A stretch of DNA of 64,000 nt from Diphasiastrum complanatum (taxonomy: Eukaryota > Streptophyta > Lycopodiopsida > Lycopodiales > Lycopodiaceae). The DNA lies in the NCBI GenBank assembly GCA_029204225.1, contig CM055112.1:22944578-23008577 (forward strand), read 5' to 3'. A program made the position numbers and the translations under genes. Below, piece after piece: positions 1 through 10,700 of the stretch (the stretch's first letter is position 1; each line of letters opens with the position of its first letter). Below the pieces are notes generated by a model that worked only from the letters and a program-made list of their open reading frames with translations, did no database searches and was not told the origin of the DNA.

Positions 1-959
1 CAATTTTTTATTAGCAAACTGTAATTGCTGATTAAGACAAGATACGCTATGCATTCCAATATCACGCAACCTTTGACAATATCCAAGTACTCCGCTATTT
101 CCTTCGCATACAAATATGAGAAGATGAGTTACGGACTTGAAATCTGGACAGAAATTGGTAGTTGTATCTCTATGTTGGATTTTAATGCTCTGATTAACTT
201 CAGACATTAGTTAATTAAGCATGAGATGTGATAACTTCCCTGCATGCTCGTTTGAAAATTTGGGACTAGAGCTTTAAGAATGTCATTGTAAATCTTGGTG
301 TGCTCACTGCAAAACTAAAGTGAGAGTACTATGAGCACTTTTGAAATCTTTGTATGCTTATAGTAAAATATGAGGTGGGATGATTTTCAACATGACATAG
401 ACATTACAAAAGTAAGGTACGCTAGATTTATTCAGTTTGACTTATTGTAGTTTGAAGCATTTACCTATTGTAGCTTTCAACAATGGCAATGTTTCATTTG
501 TATGTTGCACTTCCTATGGAATGCACTCCATTTATTAAGAAAAATTGGAAAGCTGCAGTAGTTAGAGAATTGAGAATGAATAATCATCAAAATATAGATT
601 TGTGGGTGGATGGATCAATTTATCCTAGAGTGTCAGAAATCGTTATGTTATCATAAATGAGTTCTGATACCATGTCAAAAATGCATGGGTTATCAGGAAT
701 ATCGAATGATATCGCATCATAGGATCTCTGGTAAAAACAGATGTTTTGATATCAGTTAATGGTAGTATAGCAGCAGAAGTAGAACAACAAACGGTTGTAG
801 ATCAGAAGTGCAACAGTACCAGCAATAATCAAGATGAATATACAGTAGTAGTAATGCTCAATAGAACAAATCAGTAGTGTGGACAAAAATGTACTCTTGG
901 AAAAAATCAGAAAGTGAGTACATGGGCATGAAGCTAAGCGCAAATAAGTGAGGCGCAAA
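1..959. other. no gene recognised
   Basis: Moderately AT-rich sequence. The open frames are short and match no family I know, and I see no repeat structure, LTR end or promoter signal that I can defend. Confidence 0.5.
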
Positions 960-970
960 TATTTTAGAGC

Positions 971-1332
971 TTCAAAGGCTTTTGATCGTTGTTATCTTCT
1001 ATCCAGATTAATTAGCTATATATGCTAGTTCCTAACAGGTGCAGAGGCTTATTTCAAAGATATTTTTGGTATTTTGAACTACTTAGTTAATTAACACCGC
1101 CTTATATTAGTAACCGCAATTGGAGATATTTTATTTACATACGTGGTGGAGAGGTTCAAAGGCTTTTGATCGTTGTTATCTTATGTCCACCAGATTAATC
1201 AACTACATATGCTAGCTACTAATAGGTATAGCCCTTATTCCAAATATATTTTTGGTATTTTGAACTACTTAGTAAAATAACAGTGCCTTGTAGTAGGTAA
1301 CCGCCATTGGAGATATTTTATTCACATACGTG
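971..1332. repeat. two-copy tandem duplication, period about 184 bp
   Basis: Two adjacent copies (about 971-1145 and 1155-1332) share long blocks in the same order. Both start at TTCAAAGGCTTTTGATCG, pass through TTTTTGGTATTTTGAACTAC, and end at TGGAGATATTTTATT followed by ACATACGTG. They differ by scattered substitutions and small indels, so the duplication is not recent. No coding content is visible. It may be a duplicated part of an LTR or a two-copy satellite. Confidence 0.85.
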
Positions 1333-1369
1333 ATGAAGTATCAGTGTTATAGCCTTGAAGTCACCTGAC

Positions 1370-1800
1370 AGTACGTGGATCGACTTTTATTGATGAGAGA
1401 ATGTCGATGTTGAATTAGTCGAGAGTTTTGATAGATTGTCAATGAAGTCGGGTAAGTCGACAAAGTCGAGTAAGTCGATGGAGTTGATGGAGATGTCGAT
1501 GATGTCGGGTAAGTCGACAAAGTCGGATGAGTTGATGAAGGAGTCAATGTTGAGTGAGTGATGGAATGTCGATTTAGTCGATGTTGTTGAGTAAGTCAAG
1601 TATATACATGGAGAAGAATTCGACGGAATGAAGTAGGTCGGGTACTTTGATGTTGAGCATTTCGATGGCGGGCACTTCAATGAAGTCGATGTCGATGGAG
1701 TCAGCTGAGTGAGTTGATGAAGAAGTTGAAGAAGTCGAATGGAGTAAGTTGGCGTATATACATGGGGAAGTCGAAGTCGACTTCAGACTTTGATGACTTC
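1370..1800. repeat. GTCGA-rich degenerate minisatellite
   Basis: The words GTCGA, GTCGG and GTTGA recur every 9 to 20 bases on a purine-rich plus strand. The block GTCGGGTAAGTCGACAAAGT occurs twice, 60 bp apart (near 1447 and 1507). The word GTATATACATGG is also repeated, near 1600 and 1755. Open frames on the minus strand through this block give only Ser/Thr/Asp-rich peptides that follow the repeat, so I do not call a gene. Confidence 0.8.
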
Positions 1801-2463
1801 AAAGACTTCGGAGAACCAAGGTGCTTGGGATTGCTCTAATGAACTTTCTATAGATAACAATTTGTTAATCAAATAGGGTTTCTAGCCTACAATGTTTAAT
1901 GGTAGAAGTGAAAACATAACAAGGAACCAGCACATGTTTATCGTTCCATAAAAACTTTTGAACTTGATGATGAAGAAATTGCTAAGGGTTTTAGAGGAAG
2001 AAAGACCCAAAGTTGTCCATGTTCGTTTCAAAGGATTCAAAATAATTCTTGACGTGGATATTCAGCACTCTAGTGTACAAGTTTATTATTTATGCCTTGT
2101 CATTCCAAATTAGGCCAAAAATGTAATTATTAACATTGTGAGGGCCCAAGCACTCCAATTTGGACATGTGGAGCAATGCATGGTGATTGACAACTTGCAT
2201 GCATGATGAAAAGATCAAAAGCAATTGAATATGGATTTAGTAAAAGATTAGAGTTTTGAAAGGAATATTTGGATCCATGGTTCTATGTATATATATGAAA
2301 ACCCACCCTCCTCCACTTGTAGATTTCGGTATTTAGTTTCTAGAAGCCCCTCCTCTCTTGTATTTAGTCATCGTGGCTCAGGGGAAGATGATTGGGATTT
2401 GACATTCTTAAATCAATGGATTTAGATCATGAGTAGATTTAGATCAATGGATTTGGCATGAGT
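1801..2463. other. no gene recognised
   Basis: Unassigned sequence without long frames. TATATATATGAAAACCCACC near 2288 could be a decayed promoter TATA signal, but nothing coding follows it. GATTTAGATCAATGGATTT-type words recur near 2415-2455. Confidence 0.35.
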
Positions 2464-2536
2464 AGATTGAAAAATCATAAGTAAATTTCGTGATGTGTTT
2501 CCAATTGACCTACCTCATGGTTTATCACCTTTTAGA
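2464..2536 (+). pseudogene. Ty3/Gypsy pol fragment (protease-RT linker)
   Basis: About 24 codons read KIISKFRDVFPIDLPHG and then L-S-P. This matches the stretch just before reverse transcriptase in plant Ty3/Gypsy polyproteins, where the family pattern is E-F-x-D-V-F-P-x-x-L-P-x-G-L-P-P. The reading stops abruptly and the neighbouring decayed frames are on the other strand, so this is an isolated scrap. Confidence is moderate because the match is short. Confidence 0.5.
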
Positions 2537-2549
2537 TCAATAGATCATG

Positions 2550-3604
2550 GTGATTTTCAAAAATCTCGTTGGACAAAATAAAACAATTGTGATTGGGCCA
2601 CAGCTATTGTCCACGCACCAATATCAAATGATGCCGCTTTCGCTTCCGCATTGGCACTTGAAAAAGCATAGATCTATGTTTGCTTGGGTAAAACCAAGTG
2701 TTTATTTTCTGCCAAATTGTCTCACAAAATTGAGATCTCCCAACGGCCCTTTACAATCTAGCCCGCTTGAGAACCTCCTATGTGTCTTGCTCTCCTTGTC
2801 GCTTCATGGACTGCTTCCTCATACTCACTTGTTTTCTCAGGGCTTCAAATATATGGAAATGTACTTTGTTTCCAAGTTTTAGTGGCCCCAAGTATTCTCA
2901 CACCTTTTGTATGAACCCGAATTCATGCCAATCTTCCACCATCATGACATAACGTGAAGACATCAATGCCGCTCTATAGTAGAGTCTGTGGGCCATCATT
3001 CGGTGGTCTTCTTCTGACTGTAGACTACGTTGGGATTGATATTTATAGGATCTAAACCTCGATCCCAAAAACATTTTTGATTCATAAGAAATGCTATGGA
3101 TCGGCAATAATTAGCACTCTCTCGAATGTATAAGTCAGCATTAGACCTATATTTGTGGCCAAAGTCTAGTAGTTGCGGTCGAAACTCATCATACGATGAG
3201 TTTTTCGAGATCTCTAGAATCACTAGCCAATTGACTACTTCATCTCTCGGTCGCTCCTTTGGCCATGGATTTCATCTCTTAATAGGCATATAAAAGGGGT
3301 CAATCCTTTTTCAAGACGGTGCCCTTAGATACTCCTACAGTCTCCTATTGTCTTTCAGGATCTTGTTTCTCCATTCTAGCTATTGTTGCAGGGCTGCAAT
3401 GACATCTAACCATGAGGAATACTTGCTTTGGTCTAGGTCGTCTTCCCGGCCCCTCATGCTTTGAGGGTATTTCCTTCCAAATTTCTTGGACTCTTGAGTA
3501 TCGGCCATCTTGGATCTTGGCTCGATCGGTTGGGTTGCCTTTAGCTTTTGTTGAGGCTTCGCCAGATAGTGGTCAAGTGCCTTGGTGCCTTTATCTTCTT
3601 TTCT
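2550..3604 (-). pseudogene. element X, domain B (decayed conserved ORF, unknown function)
   Basis: A single minus-strand frame, read from about 3604 down to 2996 and on towards 2550, encodes a conserved segment. Landmarks in order are LDHYLAKP, EYLRAPS, a stop, KRIDPFYMPIKR, a stop, NPW, then LLDFGHKYR and SIAFLMNQKCFWD. The same landmarks occur on the plus strand at 23699-24362 (LDDYLARP, EYLRASN, a stop, KRTDPYYVPIKRRDPW, LLKFEYTYR, SIAFLATLECYWD), so this is a real protein family and not chance. I do not recognise the family. Gag or a gag-like accessory product of an LTR retrotransposon is the likely source, given its position after domain A and a coiled coil on the same strand. Several in-frame TGA and TAG codons show that it is dead. 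Confidence 0.6.
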
Positions 3605-4471
3605 AGCCCTTTCACTAGTTTAGGGCTCAGCTTCACTTGCGTTGAAACCTGTAGGTTGCAGTGAAAACTTTCAAAAATCTGGTTGCTCATCTTGCGGGTC
3701 GTCAAATTCTCTAGTATCAATATTGATTTTAGGTAGGTTGGGTGGATTGTGATCTGGTGAGGGTGGCATGAACTTGGTGGGTTGACAGGTATGGGATTCT
3801 CAACAAGATTATATGTGGCGCTAGGAGAGCTAAGTTGTTTTATGAACTCATCTCGTCGGGCTTTGTACGTCTCAGGATGTCCTTGGTGTGGTCTCAATGG
3901 TCGACTCAGATGGGATGGGGAAGTGATGGTTGGAGAACGGGGTGTGTGGGCACAAAGGTTTGGGAAAAATCAAACATGCAGAAGCAGGAAGTCTTGTAGT
4001 TAGATGGAGGGGCTCAGAGACTCCCAAAGGTGACTTCGGTTTCCTTTCCATCTGATCCTAAACTACCATCCAGTTGATAAGTGGTCATGTCCAACAGCAC
4101 CATCATCTCCATCTTTGTCTTTTGGCTTCTGTTCATAATTTCCTGCTTGGGCCTTGCACACAATGTTCCAAAGTTGGTTCACTTTGTCCAAAACCTTTTG
4201 CAAATCCTTCGTCATTTTTTCCAAATGCTTCTGGACTTTTGAATGACTTTTTTCTGTTTCTCAAAGCTTATTCAAAATTCATCTTGTCGACCTCCCTCTC
4301 TTGAATAAGCCTGACGTACTTTTCCATTTTGATTGTTGAGGCTTGAGGGGGCTACACTTGAATGTATTATGGCTTCACAAGAGAGCTGTCAACTATCGTT
4401 GCTCCAGATGATCCCATCTTGAACTTGGTCGACCTGGCTCATCTGTTACTTAAGTTGATTTTGAACTTCAT
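3605..4471 (-). pseudogene. element X linker region (frame-shifted)
   Basis: This lies between the coiled coil and domain B of element X on the minus strand. The reading shifts frame repeatedly. Lys/Glu-rich pieces (for example KMEKYVRLIQEREVDKMNFE near 4290) lie upstream of a Ser/Pro-rich stretch near 3541-3897. It is probably a continuous part of the X protein once, but no single frame can be followed and no domain is recognised. Confidence 0.35.
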
Positions 4472-4740
4472 TTAGCTCTTCGGCTTGCTTGCCCATGGTG
4501 GCTTGCAACTCCATAATTGGTATCTTCTGCTCCTCAGCCTCTCTTCTTTCTTCTTGATTTTCAATTGCTGCTTTGCTACAACTCGTTTCTGCTGCTTGAC
4601 CTCATTTTCCAATTCCTTGTGTTGGCTCACCAACCAATGTAAATGATAGATGGCCTCAGATAGACTTTGTACGATCCGTTTGGCCACCTCTGAAAGCTCT
4701 TCGAGATTGGCAAGGATAAGATACTTATCTAAAACGTGGT
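4472..4740 (-). pseudogene. element X coiled-coil segment
   Basis: The minus-strand frame contains a charged, heptad-like helix rich in Glu, Lys, Gln and Leu (LVSQHKELENEVKQQKR, then KKKEERLRSRR), preceded by LSEAIYHLHW. It is compatible with a coiled coil of about 50 residues. It lies in frame after LEELSEVAKRIVQ and between the Pro-rich and domain B parts of element X. It is shorter than the coiled-coil ORF at 51692-52642 and shares only composition with it as far as I can see. Confidence 0.5.
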
Positions 4741-4749
4741 GAGGTGGCG

Positions 4750-5692
4750 CTAGTCCAAAGAATAGTCCTTGAGAGGGTCGTGTGGGTGGTAACGGCGAAG
4801 ATGGAGATATAGAAACGGTGGTAGTGCGTGTGAGAGTGATGGATGGAGTGGCAGGTTGGGTGGAAGTGGCAATGGTGTCAGGTACAAGTTGGGTTCCCCA
4901 GGCTGGTCTTCCTTCCCCTCGTCGGTATTGTCTTCTATTTTGATCATGTCTTGAGCATCAAAATAAGATGACTTGTCCAAGATAATATGGACCTGCTTTG
5001 CTTGCTCTTGCGGTGCTTCAACTGTTGGCATCTCTTTAGGAATGTCATTCCCATCTCCCTCCCCTCCCAAAACTGCTGCTTGTGGAGATTGGGGCTTGTT
5101 CGGCATTGTTGCCAATGAATTTGTCTGGACTACTTGTGTAGTTGGTGAACATGGCGGTGTTGGCGTATTTTCCAGCACTGGTGGAGTTGCAATTGATGCT
5201 AGTGGAATGATCTAGGAGTCAACTATTGTGTCAACAACTATGGATGTTTTTGCGCCATTTATAGTGAGGAGTGCTGTTGTGATGCCACATCTGAGGAGGA
5301 GCTCTTATCTTGTGATCTGTTGACCTAGAGGTAGTATGTTGAGACTGTGTGGCTGCTTTCTTGGATCTAGGCTTTCAGAGGAGCTTTCTTCCTTCGGATT
5401 CGGTTTCGTCAGTCTTTGTCTCATCTGGAAAAGGCCTCTTTGCTTGCATCTTGTTCCGTGTCCTGGCTTGTCGAGTATGTGGTTGTTGGGCCTGGGTAAT
5501 GGTGTCTTCTTGATGAGCAGAAGATTCTTCAACAGAAAGATCTTTATGTGATGCCAAGGATGTGTGTTGCTTTCTCAAGGTAAGCTTCATTATGCCGGTG
5601 TTTGGTTGCTTTGGGGGTGGCCCTTGTGGAGAGGATGAAAGTTTTGTCTTCTGAGAAGCTGCGGGAGGTGCATCTTGTGATGTAGACAACAT
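4750..5692 (-). pseudogene. element X Pro/Ser/Gln-rich segment
   Basis: Two overlapping minus-strand frames (5375-5692 and 4750-5178) encode low-complexity Pro/Ser/Gln/Thr-rich protein with an acidic patch (IEDNTDEGKEDQPGEP). The frame changes between them, so at least one frameshift is present. Position and strand place it between domain A (upstream) and the coiled coil (downstream), as the disordered middle of the X product. There is no recognisable domain. Confidence 0.45.
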
Positions 5693-5744
5693 GCTTGGTC
5701 TTCTTAGTTGGTGCTGATGGAGTCTCCCATGTTTTATCTATGAG

Positions 5745-6411
5745 CATTAATATGTCTCAAATCTTTGGTTGGTGGTTCAATTGCTACAATGTAACATCTG
5801 TCAAAAGATAGCCCAACAAAGTGGAGGGTTGTTTGTTCTTGATACAGGCAGTTCGAAGCAAATTGTGCCCAATCATACAAGTTCTAATTGTGGAGCCTAA
5901 AATCTACTATAATGTGAAAGAGCGTCATCAAAAATCCGCGTAATCTATGACCTATGATGCTGCGTGTACTTTGTTAGGCACATGCAATAGCTAAAGGCTT
6001 ATCATTTATTGCATCGATGAGGTAGCCATCTTTGCTCTTCCATTTATCCACTGAAGGATCTTTGAACTTGTAATAAGCTGTAGATTCGTTCTTCTGGAGT
6101 GTTCTGTTGAGTATGTTGGGTCTCATAGGGAAGCCAAAAGTGTGTAGTTCAACTCTAGAGATAGGAATGATATAAATCATAGTCTTGTTTGGAGGTAAGA
6201 TAAACCAAAAAGACTTGTTACTATAGTTATAAGAGACGTAAGCAATGTGCAATAGAAACAGGCTCTGATATCCACTAAAGGGAGGCATTTGGAACTCAAT
6301 TTTTGTTAAAAATTGATGTGCCTCTGTTGGGGGTATTCCCAACATATTGTAAATAAATAAAATCGGAAAATTGGAAATAGTTGCGAGGGTTGTGGCATCC
6401 TGCATAAGCAC
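5745..6411 (-). pseudogene. element X, domain A (decayed conserved ORF, unknown function)
   Basis: A 145-codon frame (6411 down to 5974), which reads on past a TAG towards 5745. Landmarks are KIEFQMPPFSGY near the start and VDKWKSKDGYLIDAI then KPLAIACA near the end. The plus-strand copy at 21200-21695 has LKFQIPPWTGHE and LDKWKNKDGILLKAI then ELVAVCAY in the same order. After the stop the frame continues with LRGFLMTLF and WAQFASNCLYQEQ, so the domain was longer. Its neighbour upstream (6412-6819) is LTR-like and the Pro-rich and coiled-coil parts lie downstream. I infer the 5' coding part (gag-like) of an LTR element. Its function is unknown. Confidence 0.6.
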
Positions 6412-6819
6412 TCAAGTCAAGTTGTAAATAGAATAAGGGACTTGGGCCTTACTGTTTATTAAATAAAACTTGAGGCCACAATGTCAAGTTAATAAACTTA
6501 GTCTAAACTTACAAGGTTGGGTCCAAAGTGAAACTCACATATATCATGTGAGTTCTAATGTACTTTTTTAAGACCCTTGGATTAGATTGGACCCAAGGTG
6601 AGTGGTGAAGATTAGAACTAATATTTTTAGAAGTAGCCAATAGGATTTTGGGGCAAGGGCCTTTCCCATTGATAAAAGACACCATTTGTACATATTTTGC
6701 ATGCTTAATGAAAAGGAGTAAACTCTACCATTTTGGAGAGAAGGATCCTCATTTGTTATTCACTACTTGCTAATGCCATTTGTGTGTATTTTCTATTTTG
6801 CTTTTTGGTTTCCATTGTG
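6412..6819 (-). repeat. element X 5' flank, LTR-like, inverted relative to 28740-29265
   Basis: Read on the minus strand this segment matches 28740-29265 read on the plus strand. Shared words in order include AGCATG near the outer end, CACCATTTGTAC (as its complement), GGGAAAGGCCCTTGCCCC versus GGGAAGGCCCTTGCCCCAG, TCCTATTGGC, TTGGACCCAA, CTTGAGGCC (complement) and GGGCCCAAGTC-type sequence. The match extends into the start of domain A. The position just before a coding start suggests LTR or leader sequence of element X. Confidence 0.6.
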
Positions 6820-7000
6820 TGTAAAAATTACAGCAAATAAGAATCCTAAAACACTTGAAATGATGAGGAAATAGATTATGATTTCATAAGATTAGCACAA
6901 GTTGAACCATCAAAATCCATCAAAAATCTATGCTTGAACCTCACTAAATGGCCCAAATCCTTGAAGAAGGCTTCACACGTGTGAAAGTACGGCCTCCCAC
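6820..7000 (-). mobile_element. outer part of element B 3' LTR, split off by element A
   Basis: It starts TGTAAAAATTACAGCAAATA and ends at CGGCCTCCCAC, matching bases 7060-7244 of element A's LTR with a few substitutions and a small deletion (GATGAGGAAATAG against GATGAGGGAAACAATAG). In element A's LTR the next bases are AGTCTGAGTACTG. Here that continuation is found only at 13218, on the far side of element A. The two pieces add up to one LTR of about 680 bp. Confidence 0.85.
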
Positions 7001-7059
7001 ATTCAATTTGATCACAATTTTTGATCTAAATCTTGTGTAGATTGGATCTTAGCATCTCA
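7001..7059. other. 57-bp inverted filler copied from the Copia leader
   Basis: Bases 7005-7057 are the exact reverse complement of 12432-12484 in element A's leader (53 bp). Adding 7001-7004 extends the match to 57 bp with one mismatch. It sits precisely between element B's broken LTR (ending at 7000) and the outer end of element A's 3' LTR (7060). It is not part of the normal LTR, because neither the 5' LTR of A nor any other copy carries it. Confidence 0.9.
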
Positions 7060-7741
7060 TGTAAAAATTACAGCAAATAAGGATCCTAAAACACTTGAAA
7101 TGATGAGGGAAACAATAGATTATGATTTCATAAGATTAGCACAAGTTGAACCATCAAAATCCATCAAAAATCTATGCTTGAACCTCACTAAATGGCCCAA
7201 ATCCTTGAAGAAGGCTTCACACGTGTGAAAGTACGGCCTCCCACAGTCTGAGTACTGTACACCAGACCTAAATTCAATCCTATAATCATTAGTAATCACA
7301 AGTACTCAAACAATTATGAACATAGAGAGCAATTGCACCATTATGAGAGAAAAAACATGAAATTGCTTGATTGATTTTGGTGAGATATCATCACCTATAT
7401 ATACATGATCCATCACGGTTTTGGGCAGGTATGAGTAGCCCTAAACCTATCCCTAATGCTAATTTTGGTGGATCTTTCATCCCTACCAAGTTAGGGTTGG
7501 AATCTTGGAGATCCCTCAACAATGCAAAAATTACCAAAAATAGCTCCTATTTTTTCTCCCTTGTATCTAAGCATAATTTGGACTCATTCCAAAGGTTCTA
7601 ACACTTAGGTCTACTTGAGAACATCCTTATGAATGGAATCCTATGCTATTTGGCACGTGTGACAAGCCACATCATGACCATCTAACTATTTACAAGTCAT
7701 ATGACCAAAACTAGTCAAGCTAGAATTGTGAATTTTTAACA
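7060..7741 (-). repeat. element A 3' LTR
   Basis: In element orientation it runs from TGTTAAAAATTCACAATT to GCTGTAATTTTTACA, keeping the TG...CA ends. It is preceded on the element strand by a purine tract. The words CCTATATATACATGATCC (plus 7390-7407) give a TATATATA run that is a possible promoter TATA, although its orientation is ambiguous. Confidence 0.9.
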
Positions 7742-7753
7742 CTCCTCCTCACT
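7742..7753 (-). promoter_or_regulatory. polypurine tract, element A
   Basis: On the minus strand AGTGAGGAGGAG abuts the TGTT of the 3' LTR, which is the expected place and composition for the plus-strand primer. Element B has the same tract at 13716-13727. Confidence 0.85.
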
Positions 7754-7755
7754 AT

Positions 7756-10700
7756 CTAGCTTGGTTCAATCATTGCTTTACTAATCACTCCAAGTGATGA
7801 TCTGAACTTCATAAAAGGTGTCTTTTGAAGTGGTTTAGTAAGTAGATCAGCTACACATTCATTGCTTGGAACATGCTCCAAAGCAATCTCCTTGGCTTGC
7901 ACCATTTCTCTCACAAAGTGATGGCATATCTCAATGTGCTTAGATCTTGCATGGAAGATTGGGTTAGATGCAAGGTGTTGGGCTGATATATTGTCATTGT
8001 AGATGATTGGTGCCTCCTCTGAATCCATGATCTTTAGTTCCACCAATAATCTCTTGATCCAAAGTACCTCCTTTGTAGTGGTTGTCAAAGCTTTGTACTA
8101 GGCCTCGGTTGAAGATAGAGATATAGTTTCTTGCTTTTTTGAAAGCCATGAAACCACACCTTCTCCTATGAAAGTTAAATAGGCACTTGTTGATTTCCTA
8201 TCCCTCTTGTCCCCTGCAAAATCTGAATCACTAAATGCATGAAGGTTAATCACATCTCCTCTATATAGAATCCCAAAATCCAATGTACCCGAGATGTATC
8301 TTAGAATCCTCTTAGCCTTTTTCCAATGGATATTCAATGGCTTTTGCATGGATTGGCTCAACCTACATACACTAAAGCTAAGATCTGGTCTAGTTATAGT
8401 GATCCACATTAAGGAACCTATAAGTTGCCTAAACAAATTGATGTCCATGAAGGATCTTTCATCATCTTCATTTGGCACTTTTACATCTTGCTCCATTGGT
8501 GTGTCAACACTTTTGCATACTTCCATCTTAAACTTCTTCAAAAGACTTTGAGCATAGTTTACTTGACTTATAAAGATAAAATCAGACCCTCTAAGTACTT
8601 CTATGCCTAAGATGAAGTGAAGACACCCTAGATCTACCATCTTGAACTCTAAGGATAGATCTATCTTGATTTTTTCAATACCATCAACACTATTTCCACT
8701 AATGATGATGTCATCTACATAAAGGAGTAAAAGTACAATACCAACATCATCAAACTTAATGTAAAGAGTGGGATCATATTCACTTTGAACAAAAGAAAGT
8801 GAAATAAGATAGCAATGTAGTCTTGAATTCCAAGATCTCGAGGCTTGCTTCAAGCCATAGATGCTTCTTTGGAGATGGCATACTTTGTTCTCCATTCCAT
8901 GCTTGATGAACCCTTGTGGCTGCTCCATATAGATATCCTCTTCCAAAAAAACATTCAAGAAAGCATTAGAGACATCCATTTGACATAGAATCCATCCAAA
9001 ATGTGATGCAAGTGCAATGATTAGTCTTATTGTGACCATCTTGGCCACGGGTGCAAAAGTTTCCTCATAGTCTATCCCTCTCTCTTGAGCATAACCTTTT
9101 GCAACTAATCTTGCTTTATGTTTGTTAACACTCCCATTTGCATTCAACTTAAGCTTGAAGACCCACTTGCATCCTATTACATTCCTTTGAGGTCTCTCAA
9201 CAAGCAACCAAGTTTCATTCTCAATCAAGGCATCATACTCATCCAACATAGCTTTATACCATTCTTTGGAGTTCAATGCATCTTCAACATTAGACGGTTC
9301 TTCAAAACTAGATAAAGCATAAGAAGTGGATGAGATACCCTCAACTTGCTGTCCTTTGCCTTGATATGTGAGCCTTGATGGCTCCACTTTTGCCCTTGAA
9401 GATCTCCTTGGTGTGATAGGTGGGTTTGGTGCTTGCTCCTCCATGAGCTCCTCCTCAAAACCAAGATCTTGCTCCTCGGCCATCTTCTTCTTGATTGTTG
9501 GAGCACTTGAGCCTTCTTGAAGCATATGCATATGATGTTCATCAAAGATGACATCCCTTGAAACAACAAATTTGTTCAAGGATGGAAGATAGACTTTGTA
9601 GCCCTTGCTTGAGCTTGCATATCCAAGCATGATCCCTCTTGTGGAAGATGGATCCTCCTTGGTTCTTGTTTCCAATGGCACATGCACATAACATATACAC
9701 CCAAAAACTTTCAAGTGATTAAGATTGGGTTTCTTTCCATACAACATCTCATAAGGAGTTTTGCCTTCAATTGCTTTGCAAGACACCCTATTCATCAAGT
9801 AGTTTGCACATACAAGAGACTCACCCCAAAAGGATTTGGGCAAACAAGCATCTAATCTTAAAGCCTTAGAACATTCACATAATGTTCTATTCCTTCTTTC
9901 AGCAACTCCATTTTGTTGAGGAGTGTAAGGACAAGAAGTCTCTTTCTTGATCCCTTCCTCCTCACAAAAGGCCTTGAACTCATTGGAGATGAATTCTCCA
10001 CCATTGTCACTTCTAAGAATCTTGATGCTATGATTATGATGCTTTTCCACAAACAACTTGAACTTTACAAAAGTATCAAATACTTGAGACTTGAAGAAAA
10101 GTAAGAACACCCAACAATATCTTGAGTAGTCATCAATGAAGGTTAAAAACATGGATGAACCTCCATTAGATTTGGTGCTAGCAATGTGTACATCCGAGTG
10201 TATGAGTTCAAGAGGATGAGATGACTTTGTGATGGAGTTAGGAAACACCTTCTTATGTGCCTTGGATAAGGCACAAGCTTCACAAACCTTGTCTTCCTTC
10301 CCAATAGACCTTGGTAGGCCTAAAGCATACTCCTCCTTGATCATAGCCTCCATGGAACCCGAGTTGACATGTCCAAGTCTTTTGTGCCATAAAGTAAAGG
10401 TAGATATCTTGCTCTTCTCGGCCAACATGACAACATTAGTATCCACAAATGCATCCAGCTTATAAAGTTTGCCAAGTCTAGTGCCCTTAGCCACTATCTT
10501 ACCCTTCTTCTTGATGAAACATTCATTTGAAGCAAAGTCAACATTGAAACCATTGTCTACCATTTGGCCAACACTTAGTAGATTCTTTGTTATTGTAGGA
10601 ATGTACAAAACACCTTCTATGTTGATCTTTTTGGAAGATCCTAAGCAAAGGGGAATGCTACCAACTCCTTCAATCTTACAAGCTTCATCATTTGCTGTAT

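Noticed and set aside
1387-1680. Ser/Thr/Asp-rich minus frame
   Set aside because: It is a direct translation of the GTCGA minisatellite. Two frames are open for the same reason.
6820-7741. Element A LTR read as one long LTR starting at 6820
   Set aside because: The 5' LTR of A starts at the TC/TG next to the PBS (12535) and has no second copy of the first 180 bp. The extra copy at 6820-7000 is explained by element B's split LTR.
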